A DNA stretch of 64,000 nt from Cyanobacteriota bacterium (GTDB taxonomy: Bacteria; Cyanobacteriota; Cyanobacteriia; CACIAM-69d): assembly GCA_022402445.1 (NCBI GenBank), contig JAKRSF010000004.1:125858-189857 (forward strand), read 5' to 3'. The notes beneath the pieces were generated by a model, which saw only the letters and a list, made by a program, of their open reading frames with translations, was not told where the DNA came from and made no database searches. Both the position numbers and the translations under genes were made by a program. Of the stretch, positions 25,751 to 33,672 are shown piece by piece (position 1 is the first letter of the stretch; each line of letters begins with the position of its first letter).

Positions 25751-28369
25751 TTAAATGGAAGCCAGGGCGGACTGCTCGGAGCGGAACGTCAGCCGCTCGT
25801 TTTCGACATCTCCCACGATCGCGCAACCATCCATCAATTCACCCCGCAGAATGGCTTTCGCGATCGCGGTTTCCAGTTCTTTTTGGATCGCCCGCTTCAG
25901 AGGCCGCGCCCCATAGACCGGATCATAGCCCACGTCCGCGAGGAAATCGATCGCCGCATCGGAGAGCCGCAGGGTCATGTTCCGCTCCGCAAGGCGTTGA
26001 TGGAGCCGACGGATTTGCAGGGAAACAATCTCGCGGATTTGGGTCTTGTCGAGGGCATGGAAGACAATAATGTCGTCAATGCGATTGAGGAATTCCGGTC
26101 GAAATTCCGCCCGCAGCGCCGCCAAAACTCGACTTTGCATCGTGGCATATTGGCCCTCATCCCCCACCGCATCAAGGATGAGTTGAGAGCCAATATTACT
26201 CGTCAAAATGACGATCGCATTCTTGAAATCCACCGTCCGCCCCTGGGAATCCGTCACCCGGCCATCATCCAAAATTTGGAGCATGACATTAAACACATCC
26301 GGGTGGGCCTTTTCGATTTCATCAAACAGGATCACCGCATAGGGCCGACGCCGCACCGCCTCCGTCAATTGGCCCCCTTCGTCATAGCCCACATAGCCCG
26401 GAGGGGCACCGATCAACCGCGAAACGGAATGCTTTTCCATGTACTCCGACATATCAATGCGGACCATGGCTTCTTCCGTATCAAAGAGATAGGCCGCCAG
26501 GGCTTTTGCCAATTCCGTTTTGCCGACGCCCGTTGGCCCCAAAAAGATAAAACTGGCGATGGGTCGGTTCGGATCCGCCAAGCCCGCCCGCGATCGCTGG
26601 ATGGCATCGGCGACGGCGGTGACGGCTTCACTTTGGCCCACCACCCGCTGATGCAATTCCTCTTCCAGATGCAGCAGCCGCTCCATCTCTGAAGCCACCA
26701 GTTTACTAACGGGAATGCCGGTCCATTTGGCAATAATTTCGGCGATGTCCTCTTCGGTCACCTCTTCCCGCAGGAGGGATTGGGTATTGCGCTGGGACTC
26801 GGCGATTTTTTGATCGATTTCCTCCAGTTGTTTTTGCAGGCCCGTGAGCTTACCAAATTTCAGCTCAGCGGCTTTGTTGAGGTCATAGTCCCGCTCCGCC
26901 TGCTGGATTTCTACCTCGACGCGATCCATTTCATTTTTGATGGCTTGGCGCTCATCGCGGACGGTTTTTTCCGCCTGCCACTGGGCGTTGAAAGTGGACT
27001 GCCGTTCCTTGAGATCCGCCAGCTCGCGATCCAGTTTTTCTAGGCGATCTTTCGAGGCGGCGTTGCTTTCCTTCTGAAGCGATAGGCGCTCCATTTCCAA
27101 TTGAATGATTTTACGATCCACCTCATCCAATTCCTCAGGCTTTGAGGTGGCTTCCATCTTCAGTTTGGCCGCCGCTTCGTCCACCAAATCAATGGCCTTG
27201 TCCGGCAGGAAGCGATCGCTGATGTAGCGCGTCGAGAGGGTGGCGGCAGCCACGAGGGCACCGTCGGCAATTTTGACATTGTGGTGGGTTTCATAGCGAT
27301 CCTTGAGGCCCCGCAGGATCGAAATAGTGTCGGTGACCGACGGCTGATCAATAAAAACCTGCTGAAAACGCCGCTCTAGGGCCGCATCCTTTTCGATATA
27401 TTTGCGGTATTCATCGAGGGTCGTCGCGCCGATGCAGCGCAATTCCCCCCGGGCCAACATCGGTTTGAGTAAATTGCCCGCATCCATGGCCCCTTGGGTG
27501 GCACCGGCCCCGACCACCGTATGGATTTCATCAATGAAAAGGATGACTTTCCCTTCCGATTCCGTCACTTCCTTGAGGACGGCCTTGAGGCGCTCTTCAA
27601 ATTCACCGCGATATTTGGCCCCGGCGATGAGGGATCCCATATCTAGGGCAATGAGTTGGCGGTCCTGCAAGGATTCGGGCACGTCCCCTTTGACAATGCG
27701 CTGGGCGAGGCCCTCCGCGATCGCGGTTTTACCCACCCCCGGTTCGCCGATGAGGACGGGATTATTTTTGGTGCGGCGCGACAGAATTTGGATCGTGCGG
27801 CGGATTTCTTCATCGCGGCCAATGACGGGATCGAGGCGTCCTTTGCGCGCCCATTCCGTTAGGTCACGGCCATATTTTTCTAGGGCTTCGTATTTTCCTT
27901 CCGGGTCACGATCGCTCACGGTTTGGTTGCCTCGCACCTGTTGAATGGCGTCCTTGAGTTGAGATTCACTGAGCCCAAGATCCCGCAGGAGCGATCGCCC
28001 GAAACGGTCATCCTGGGCATAGGCCAAGAGTAAATGTTCAATGGAGATGTAATCATCCTTCATCTCCTTACGCGATCGCTCGGCCCGGTCGAGTAATTGG
28101 TCTAAACTTTGGCCGAGATAAATGGAACTGCTGTCCCCTTTGACCTTCGGTTGTCGCTTAATGAAATCGCCCGTGTAATCCCTGGCCCGTTCGGGGCGCG
28201 CCGCCGCCTTGGTGAGGATACTGCTGGCCATGCCGTCCTGTTCCAGCAGCGCCTGCATTAAATGTTCCGATTCAAGCTGCTGCTGCTGGTTTTGTTTGGC
28301 GATTTCCGGCGCGCGGGCGATCGCCTCCCAGGCTTTGGTGGTGAACTGATTCGGGTCGCTCGGTTGCAT
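25751..28369 (-). CDS. clpB: ATP-dependent disaggregase ClpB
   Basis: Hexameric AAA+ chaperone that threads aggregated proteins in cooperation with DnaK. The 872 residues show the N-terminal Clp repeat domain (1-145), the first ATPase module with Walker [10 protein letters not shown] and [10 protein letters not shown], a full middle coiled-coil domain (about 410-530) and the second module with GPTGVGKTE and [12 protein letters not shown]. The M-domain distinguishes ClpB from ClpC. AGGAGG precedes the ATG. Cyanobacteria often have two clpB genes (a heat-inducible one and a constitutive one); no CIRCE element is visible upstream, so this may be the non-HrcA-regulated type. Confidence 0.96.
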   Translation of the reverse strand: MQPSDPNQFTTKAWEAIARAPEIAKQNQQQQLESEHLMQALLEQDGMASSILTKAAARPERARDYTGDFIKRQPKVKGDSSSIYLGQSLDQLLDRAERSRKEMKDDYISIEHLLLAYAQDDRFGRSLLRDLGLSESQLKDAIQQVRGNQTVSDRDPEGKYEALEKYGRDLTEWARKGRLDPVIGRDEEIRRTIQILSRRTKNNPVLIGEPGVGKTAIAEGLAQRIVKGDVPESLQDRQLIALDMGSLIAGAKYRGEFEERLKAVLKEVTESEGKVILFIDEIHTVVGAGATQGAMDAGNLLKPMLARGELRCIGATTLDEYRKYIEKDAALERRFQQVFIDQPSVTDTISILRGLKDRYETHHNVKIADGALVAAATLSTRYISDRFLPDKAIDLVDEAAAKLKMEATSKPEELDEVDRKIIQLEMERLSLQKESNAASKDRLEKLDRELADLKERQSTFNAQWQAEKTVRDERQAIKNEMDRVEVEIQQAERDYDLNKAAELKFGKLTGLQKQLEEIDQKIAESQRNTQSLLREEVTEEDIAEIIAKWTGIPVSKLVASEMERLLHLEEELHQRVVGQSEAVTAVADAIQRSRAGLADPNRPIASFIFLGPTGVGKTELAKALAAYLFDTEEAMVRIDMSEYMEKHSVSRLIGAPPGYVGYDEGGQLTEAVRRRPYAVILFDEIEKAHPDVFNVMLQILDDGRVTDSQGRTVDFKNAIVILTSNIGSQLILDAVGDEGQYATMQSRVLAALRAEFRPEFLNRIDDIIVFHALDKTQIREIVSLQIRRLHQRLAERNMTLRLSDAAIDFLADVGYDPVYGARPLKRAIQKELETAIAKAILRGELMDGCAIVGDVENERLTFRSEQSALASI

Positions 28370-28495
28370 GGGGAATGTCCTCCTGGGCGGCGGTGGCGAT
28401 TTGCTCCTTGGCGGCCATTGTAAAAATTGCTGGGGCGCGGTCGGGGACGGCTCTTACGACCATCGGGCGGGGTATTGCCGCCCTTGGGGCGTTCG

Positions 28496-29227
28496 TTATC
28501 GGCCCAGTTCCTTGGTGATCGACAGCACCCACGCGCCGATCCAGGCGATCGCGATCGCCCCCTCGACCCAGCGCAGCACCAGGGGGGACCGCTGCCACAG
28601 ATCCCGCAACCCCCGCAGGGCAACGGTTCCGGGGTTGTTTCGCCAAATTTTCATGGCCGCCGGTCCCCAGTTTCGCAGCCTCGCGCGATCGCCCCCGCGC
28701 CAGGTCCACATGGTGATTAGGAGCGACTTGCCCCCCACCTTGGCCGCCATCAGGGCGTGGGCCGCGATCGCCAGCACCAGCACCAGCCAGGACGCCAAAT
28801 GGGCATAGTACCAACCGTGATCCAACTCCCCCTGGGGCAGCCAGCGCTCGTCCATCATCTTGCCGGAAAAGACGGCGAAGGTTAGGGCCAACAGCGCCGC
28901 CGTATTGACAAGCCGGTGCAGGGCAAACCAACCGCGCGGCGTGGCAAAATCCCCCAACTGTGCCACCGTAGCGTCCTGGACCAGGCGCGATCGCCCCTGG
29001 GCAAAGCAATAGAGCGCAAACACCGGCAGCAGCAGCAGCGCCCACAGGCCAAAGGTGCCGTGGAGCCCCTCAATTTCAGACCAGCGCGGCAAATGCACCC
29101 GAAACCAGCGCCCGTCATAGGTGTCATAGGTCCACAGGGCCGTCGCGATCGCGCCGAGGGTCGCCACCGCCAGGGTGCCATGGAACAGCCGGAGGGCTAG
29201 GGGTAAAAACGGAGCGGGTTTAGCCAT
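28496..29227 (-). CDS. Multi-span membrane protein, cytochrome b561/b6-like
   Basis: A 243-residue protein with about four membrane helices (near 12-34, 58-78, 98-120, 140-165) and a C-terminal anchor (about 222-240). Histidines in or next to helices (LFHGTL, GLHGTFGLWA, LHRLVNTAALL, YYAHLASW, AHALMAA) fit bis-haem ligation as in cytochrome b561 or Ni/Fe-hydrogenase cytochrome b-type proteins. Partner and electron donor are unknown. It sits between clpB and uvrB, and its upstream spacer contains a striking 13-bp inverted repeat. GC-rich compared with both neighbours. Confidence 0.7.
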   Translation of the reverse strand: MAKPAPFLPLALRLFHGTLAVATLGAIATALWTYDTYDGRWFRVHLPRWSEIEGLHGTFGLWALLLLPVFALYCFAQGRSRLVQDATVAQLGDFATPRGWFALHRLVNTAALLALTFAVFSGKMMDERWLPQGELDHGWYYAHLASWLVLVLAIAAHALMAAKVGGKSLLITMWTWRGGDRARLRNWGPAAMKIWRNNPGTVALRGLRDLWQRSPLVLRWVEGAIAIAWIGAWVLSITKELGR

Positions 29228-29260
29228 GGGTGAGTGATGGAGATGCCTCGTGAAGTTAGG

Positions 29261-29360
29261 ATGTTTGGGCTATTTTGAGAGAATTGTTTTCAGATTTTTT
29301 TCATAATTGACTATTAGGAGTATGGCCCCCAATGGCGGCCTCCAATGATAGCCCAAACAT
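29261..29360. repeat. 13-bp perfect inverted repeat spanning 100 bp
   Basis: ATGTTTGGGCTAT (29261-29273) and its exact reverse complement ATAGCCCAAACAT (29348-29360) flank a 74-base AT-rich spacer between uvrB and the cytochrome b-like gene. It could be a hairpin-based terminator or regulatory element of the leftward transcript, or a small mobile-element remnant. Confidence 0.7.
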
Positions 29361-29368
29361 TGCCCATT

Positions 29369-31387
29369 CTAGACATTAGAACCGCTAGTGCGTTTCCCGA
29401 GCAGCCGTTCTCGCAGATGTTTGATGCGATCGCGATATTTCGCCGCCTCTTCAAATTCTAGATTTTTAGCCGCCGCCTTCATCTGCTCCTCAAGCTGTTC
29501 AATTAGGGTGGGGATTTCACCCAAATCCAAATCCATGGATCGCTCATAGGCCACCTCTAATTCCTGGGCGCTGAGGCGACGGGATAAATCTAAAAATTCT
29601 AGGATCGAGTTCCGCGACTCCCGCGCGATCGGCTGGGGCGTAATGCCATGCTCCTCATTGTAGGCCGCCTGTTTCTGGCGACGGCGCTCCGTTTCCTCGA
29701 TGGTTTTGATCATGCTGTCGGTCAAATTATCCCCATACAAAATTGCCTGACCGTTCACATGGCGCGCCGCCCGCCCCACGGTTTGGATTAGCGATCGCGC
29801 CGCCCGCAAAAATCCTTCCTTATCCGCATCGAGAATGGCCACTAAAGAAACCTCTGGCAAATCTAAGCCCTCACGCAACAGATTCACCCCAATCAACACA
29901 TCAAATTCCCCCTTCCGCAGGGCCTGCAAAATTTCAATGCGCTCAATGGAATTAATGTCCGAATGGAGATAGCGGACCCGAACGCCTCGCTCCTGGAAAT
30001 AGTCCGCCAAATCCTCCGCCATGCGTTTCGTCAAGGTGGTCACCAGGGTCCGTTCCTTGCGATCCACCCGCTGCACAATTTCCGCAAGCAAATCATCCAC
30101 CTGGCCCGCCGTCGGCCGCACGGAAATCTGCGGATCCAAAATGCCCGTGGGCCGCACAATCTGCTCAATCACCCGCGTTTCAGAAATCCCGAGCTCCCAA
30201 TCCCCCGGCGTGGCGGAAACGAAAACACATTGCCCCACCTTTTGCCAAAATTCTTCCGCCTTGAGGGGCCGGTTATCCGCCGCCGACGGCAAGCGAAATC
30301 CATGCTCAATCAACACCTGCTTGCGAGCGCGATCGCCGTTATACATGGCCCGAAGCTGGGGCACCGTCACATGGGACTCATCGATCGCCAGGAGCCAATC
30401 CTTCGGGAAATAGTCAATCAAACATTCCGGCGGCTCCCCAGCCTCTCGACCGGCCAGATAGCGGGAATAGTTTTCAACCCCATTGCAATAGCCCACCTGC
30501 TCCAGCATTTCCAGGTCGTAGCGGGTGCGCTGATTAATGCGCTGGGCTTCGACCAATTTGCCATCCGTTTCTAGGGCTTCCACGCGATCGCGTAACTCCC
30601 CCCGAATTCCCGCGATCGCATCCTGCAACCGATCCTCCGGCGTCACGAAATGTCGAGCGGGATATAAATTCACCGCCTCCAGATTTTCTAAAATTTCCCC
30701 CGTCATCGGCTCCACATAGCGAATCGCATCCACCTCATCGCCAAAAAACTCAATGCGAATAATGCGATCCTCATAGGCCGGCCCAATCTCTAACACATCC
30801 CCCTTCACGCGAAACTTACCGCGCCCCACTTCAATGTCGTTGCGCTCATATTGCACCGACGCCAAATCCCGCAGCACCTGCCGTTGATTAATCTCGCCCC
30901 CCACCCGAAAGGGAATCGCCGCCTTGAGGTATTCCGACGGAATCCCCAGACCATAAATGCAGCTAATGGACGCCACCACAATCACATCGCGCCGTTCAAA
31001 GAGCGATCGCGTGGCCGAGTGGCGCAGCATATCAATTTCGTCATTGATAGACGCGGTTTTTTCGATATAGGTATCCGTCGTCGGAATATAGGCTTCCGGC
31101 TGGTAATAGTCGTAATAGGAAATAAAATATTCAACCGCATTATTGGGGAAAAACTGCCGCAGTTCATTGCACAACTGCGCCGCCAAGGTTTTGTTATGGG
31201 CCAACACCAGCGTGGGCCGCTGCACCTGGGCGATCGCATTCGCCAGCGTAAAAGTCTTGCCCGTACCCGTCGCCCCCAGCAGGGTTTGGAACCGCGCCCC
31301 CCCTTGCAAATTTTCCACCAACTGCGCGATCGCCTGGGGCTGATCCCCCATGGGTTGATAGGGTGCATGAAGCTCAAAGGGACGCAT
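29369..31387 (-). CDS. uvrB: Excinuclease ABC subunit B
   Basis: DNA-loading and damage-verifying helicase-like subunit of nucleotide excision repair. The 672-residue protein has Walker [10 protein letters not shown], the [10 protein letters not shown] motif Ia, and the beta-hairpin region with [12 protein letters not shown]. It also has DESH (motif II), the helicase motif [11 protein letters not shown] and the C-terminal UVR motif ([27 protein letters not shown]) that binds UvrA/UvrC. All are intact. Other uvr genes are not in the window. Confidence 0.97.
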   Translation of the reverse strand: MRPFELHAPYQPMGDQPQAIAQLVENLQGGARFQTLLGATGTGKTFTLANAIAQVQRPTLVLAHNKTLAAQLCNELRQFFPNNAVEYFISYYDYYQPEAYIPTTDTYIEKTASINDEIDMLRHSATRSLFERRDVIVVASISCIYGLGIPSEYLKAAIPFRVGGEINQRQVLRDLASVQYERNDIEVGRGKFRVKGDVLEIGPAYEDRIIRIEFFGDEVDAIRYVEPMTGEILENLEAVNLYPARHFVTPEDRLQDAIAGIRGELRDRVEALETDGKLVEAQRINQRTRYDLEMLEQVGYCNGVENYSRYLAGREAGEPPECLIDYFPKDWLLAIDESHVTVPQLRAMYNGDRARKQVLIEHGFRLPSAADNRPLKAEEFWQKVGQCVFVSATPGDWELGISETRVIEQIVRPTGILDPQISVRPTAGQVDDLLAEIVQRVDRKERTLVTTLTKRMAEDLADYFQERGVRVRYLHSDINSIERIEILQALRKGEFDVLIGVNLLREGLDLPEVSLVAILDADKEGFLRAARSLIQTVGRAARHVNGQAILYGDNLTDSMIKTIEETERRRQKQAAYNEEHGITPQPIARESRNSILEFLDLSRRLSAQELEVAYERSMDLDLGEIPTLIEQLEEQMKAAAKNLEFEEAAKYRDRIKHLRERLLGKRTSGSNV

Positions 31388-31588
31388 AATTAAAACGATG
31401 AACGTGAAAAAATAACGGCCAAAGTAATCCTAAAAACCAAACCCAAAGGGCAGATCAAACGGCCCGCTAAAGGGCGAACTCCACTGATCCATACCCCTGC
31501 GAGAACCCCCGACCCTTGATCCTAAGGCCCCGCACCCCACGGAAGCCAGCGCCGAGGCCCCCATCGCCCCGCCCGCCGCCCCACCGCG

Positions 31589-31651
31589 ATTGGGGCAACG
31601 CCCCCACCCATCGGGGCAACGCCCCCACCCATCAGGGCAAAGCCCTCACCC
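31589..31651. repeat. Three tandem 21-bp units (GGGGCAACGCCCC hairpin family)
   Basis: Units at 31589-31609, 31610-31630 and 31631-31651, each ATYRGGGCAAMGCCCYCACCC in consensus, followed by ATCGCCCCC. Each contains a GGGC/GCCC inverted repeat around CAA. The same unit occurs singly at 37495 and 38051. Confidence 0.85.
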
Positions 31652-31673
31652 ATCGCCCCCACTTCGCAAAGTA

Positions 31674-31688
31674 TTAAGGATTGCTTAT
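31674..31688. repeat. 15-base motif TTAAGGATTGCTTAT, copy 2
   Basis: Exact copy of the motif at 17102-17116, located in AT-rich DNA between divergent uvrB and the RP-repeat gene. Confidence 0.55.
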
Positions 31689-31934
31689 TTCATCCATGAA
31701 GTATCAATAATCTTTTTATCGTGTCGCGTAAAATATAACTGTATTAGTCGTGGCGAGACCGGAGCGCGCGTTGCCCTGGCGGTCCGAGCGTCCCCCGCCG
31801 CCCCATAATCAACCCCATACGCCGTCAGCGCGATCCCACCCCTTGATAGGATTCATACGGGGGATCGAGCGATCGCCATTGGAGCGACAGTCAGGCAGCG
31901 AGCGATTACCGTCCAACTTTGTATCGAGGGAATC

Positions 31935-32414
31935 ATGAGCAATCGGAACGTAACGGACCACAACGGTAAAACCGAACAGGAGGGTAGCCGCGACAGCCGC
32001 GACAGCCGCGACAATCGCCCCAGTGCCAGTGTCCCCGCGACCGCTGCCCCCGCCGCCGCCCGCGAAGAACGCAGCCTGCCGGTGGTGGCCCGCAAGCGCC
32101 CCCTGGCCCCGAGCTACGGCGTGCGTCCGGTGGGTCCGAGCGAACTGCATTTGGTGGAAGGCGGCCTCCCCGGCCACAGCAAGCGCCCGGTGGCCATCAG
32201 CGACCTGAAAATGTCCGGTACCGTGTCGTCCTATGGGGTGCGGCCCATCGGTGCCAACACCATGGAAGTGACTAACACGATCATCCTGTCCGGCAAGCGT
32301 CCCGTGAGCGCGAGCCCCCTGGCCCTGGCCCAGAGCGATTCCCTCCCCGGTAAGCGCCCGGTGGCCTCCAATGACCTGGGCGAAGAGTCCAACCTGATGG
32401 GCTACCTGGACTAA
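31935..32414 (+). CDS. Repeat protein with 19-residue KRPV/VRPI units, function unknown
   Basis: A 159-residue protein without membrane segments. The first 45 residues are polar and low in complexity (SRDSRDSRD from a 9-bp repeat, then Ala/Pro). From residue 53 an Arg-Pro pair recurs at 55, 64, 84, 103, 122 and 141, with spacings 9, 20, 19, 19 and 19. The unit is roughly G-[KV]-R-P-[VI]-[AGS]-x3-L followed by about nine variable residues and a Gly. The C-terminus ends NLMGYLD. I do not recognise the family and do not assign a function. The periodicity suggests a solenoid or a multivalent binding linker. The ATG lies about ten bases after GAGG, giving a plausible start. Confidence 0.75.
   Translation: MSNRNVTDHNGKTEQEGSRDSRDSRDNRPSASVPATAAPAAAREERSLPVVARKRPLAPSYGVRPVGPSELHLVEGGLPGHSKRPVAISDLKMSGTVSSYGVRPIGANTMEVTNTIILSGKRPVSASPLALAQSDSLPGKRPVASNDLGEESNLMGYLD
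31986..32012 (+). repeat. Three tandem copies of AGCCGCGAC
   Basis: A 9-bp unit repeated three times in frame, coding SRD SRD SRD in the N-terminal polar region of the RP-repeat protein. Confidence 0.85.
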
Positions 32415-32564
32415 ACCCCAAGGCCGGTCGGTGACCGGGTTCCTAACGGAGTTTTAGAGATCGACCATTTGCACCTGCGCGATCGCCCCTCGGCCCCATT
32501 CGGTCGGGGGGCGATTGTTTTAGCTAGAAGGTGGGTGGCGGAACCGGTGACCTTCAGCAAAGCC

Positions 32565-33113
32565 CTAGTAGGACGCGGGCAACGAGGGCGGTTTCGGGGC
32601 GCTGTCCGGCGGCAGGGCGGGATTGGCAACGCCGAGCGATCGCACCTGGACCATCAAACTCGCCATCTCCAGGGCACCCATGGCATAGTTCCAGCCGAGA
32701 TTGCTCTTAATGCCCGCCCGTTCTAGGGCCTGGGGCATCGTGTCCGCCGTGACAATGCCGAAAATCACCGGCACCCCCGTCTGGAAGCCCGCCGCCGCAA
32801 TGCCCTTCGACACCTCCGCACACACGTAGTCAAAATGGGGCGTGTGGCCGCGAATCACCGCCCCCAGGCAAATAATCGCGTCATAGCGCCCCGACAGGGC
32901 CAACTGCCGCGCCAGGATCGGAATTTCAAAGCTTCCCGGCACCCACACATAATCCACCTGACTGCCCTGGGGATCCACATCCACCCCGTGGCGCTTCAGG
33001 CAATCCTGGCAGCCCCCCAGCAATTTCTCCGTCACCAGCTCGTTAAAGCGCCCGATGACGATCGCGAAGCGGGCGGACGCGGCCCGGTCAAAGGTTCCTT
33101 CAAATACGGCCAT
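32565..33113 (-). CDS. ribH: 6,7-dimethyl-8-ribityllumazine synthase
   Basis: Penultimate enzyme of riboflavin synthesis; condenses 5-amino-6-ribitylaminouracil with 3,4-dihydroxy-2-butanone 4-phosphate. The start at 33113 (AGGAG about 10 bases upstream) gives 182 residues; the frame continues upstream to 33182 with unrelated sequence. Motifs: [43 protein letters not shown] (catalytic His) and [19 protein letters not shown]. The C-terminus has about 20 extra Pro/Ser/Ala residues beyond the barrel core. It is downstream of psbZ on the same strand. Confidence 0.97.
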   Translation of the reverse strand: MAVFEGTFDRAASARFAIVIGRFNELVTEKLLGGCQDCLKRHGVDVDPQGSQVDYVWVPGSFEIPILARQLALSGRYDAIICLGAVIRGHTPHFDYVCAEVSKGIAAAGFQTGVPVIFGIVTADTMPQALERAGIKSNLGWNYAMGALEMASLMVQVRSLGVANPALPPDSAPKPPSLPASY

Positions 33114-33309
33114 GGGAAAAATGCTCCTGCGGGGCTCGGGGCAGCGGTGAAACGCTAGATAAGGACGGGCTAGAAAACGCAAAGCGCCTTCGGGTTAGGA
33201 AAGCGCCTGCGGGGGTCATCGGAAGGGCGGGGCGATCGCCGGGGCCAAGGCCCGCCATCAAATCCTGCGTCGGCGGCGGACGGTCTCGAAGCCGACCAAA
33301 AAATCAACC

Positions 33310-33498
33310 TTAAACCACAAAGAAATTCAACACGCCGACGGCGATGACCAGCAGCGCCCACAGGCCAGAGCCCACATAGAGCAACGGTTTGGCACGATCC
33401 CAGGACTGGGGCAGGGCATAGGCCACGGGCACGCCCAGCACCATCACGAACGACAGGGCAACGAGGGCAAAAAGGCTGATTTGAAACAGAATAGACAT
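33310..33498 (-). CDS. psbZ: Photosystem II reaction centre protein Z
   Basis: A 62-residue protein with two membrane helices (about 3-25 and 38-60) typical of PsbZ (Ycf9), a peripheral PSII core subunit involved in stabilising PSII-antenna contacts. Sequence [20 protein letters not shown] and the loop [20 protein letters not shown] match the family closely. It lies upstream of ribH on the same strand (197-base gap); a psbZ-ribH neighbourhood is common in cyanobacteria as far as I recall. Confidence 0.95.
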   Translation of the reverse strand: MSILFQISLFALVALSFVMVLGVPVAYALPQSWDRAKPLLYVGSGLWALLVIAVGVLNFFVV

Positions 33499-33672
33499 AA
33501 CCGATTATTTTCCCGTTTTTCCAACACAGCGCGATAGGATGGCAGCCCGAGCCGCTGCCGAAATTGCCCGTATTTTACCAGAATGGGGCGGCCCGTGCGA
33601 TCGCGTGGGCCATGGGTCGATGGGGTGGTCAGCGGCGGTGGTCCCAGGGGGTCAGAAGGCCAGGAGGCAACG

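Larger units (their letters stand above)
31388..31934. other. Spacer with 21-bp tandem repeats and an AT-rich segment
   Basis: No gene is seen between uvrB (leftward) and the RP-repeat protein gene (rightward). The left half is GC-rich with three tandem hairpin-forming 21-bp units (31589-31651). The right half (31660-31745) is AT-rich and carries the second copy of TTAAGGATTGCTTAT. The promoters of both flanking genes must lie here. Confidence 0.6.

Noticed and set aside
31589-31660. Tandem 21-bp units considered as a CRISPR array
   Set aside because: Units are directly adjacent without unique spacers, too few, and no cas genes are present.
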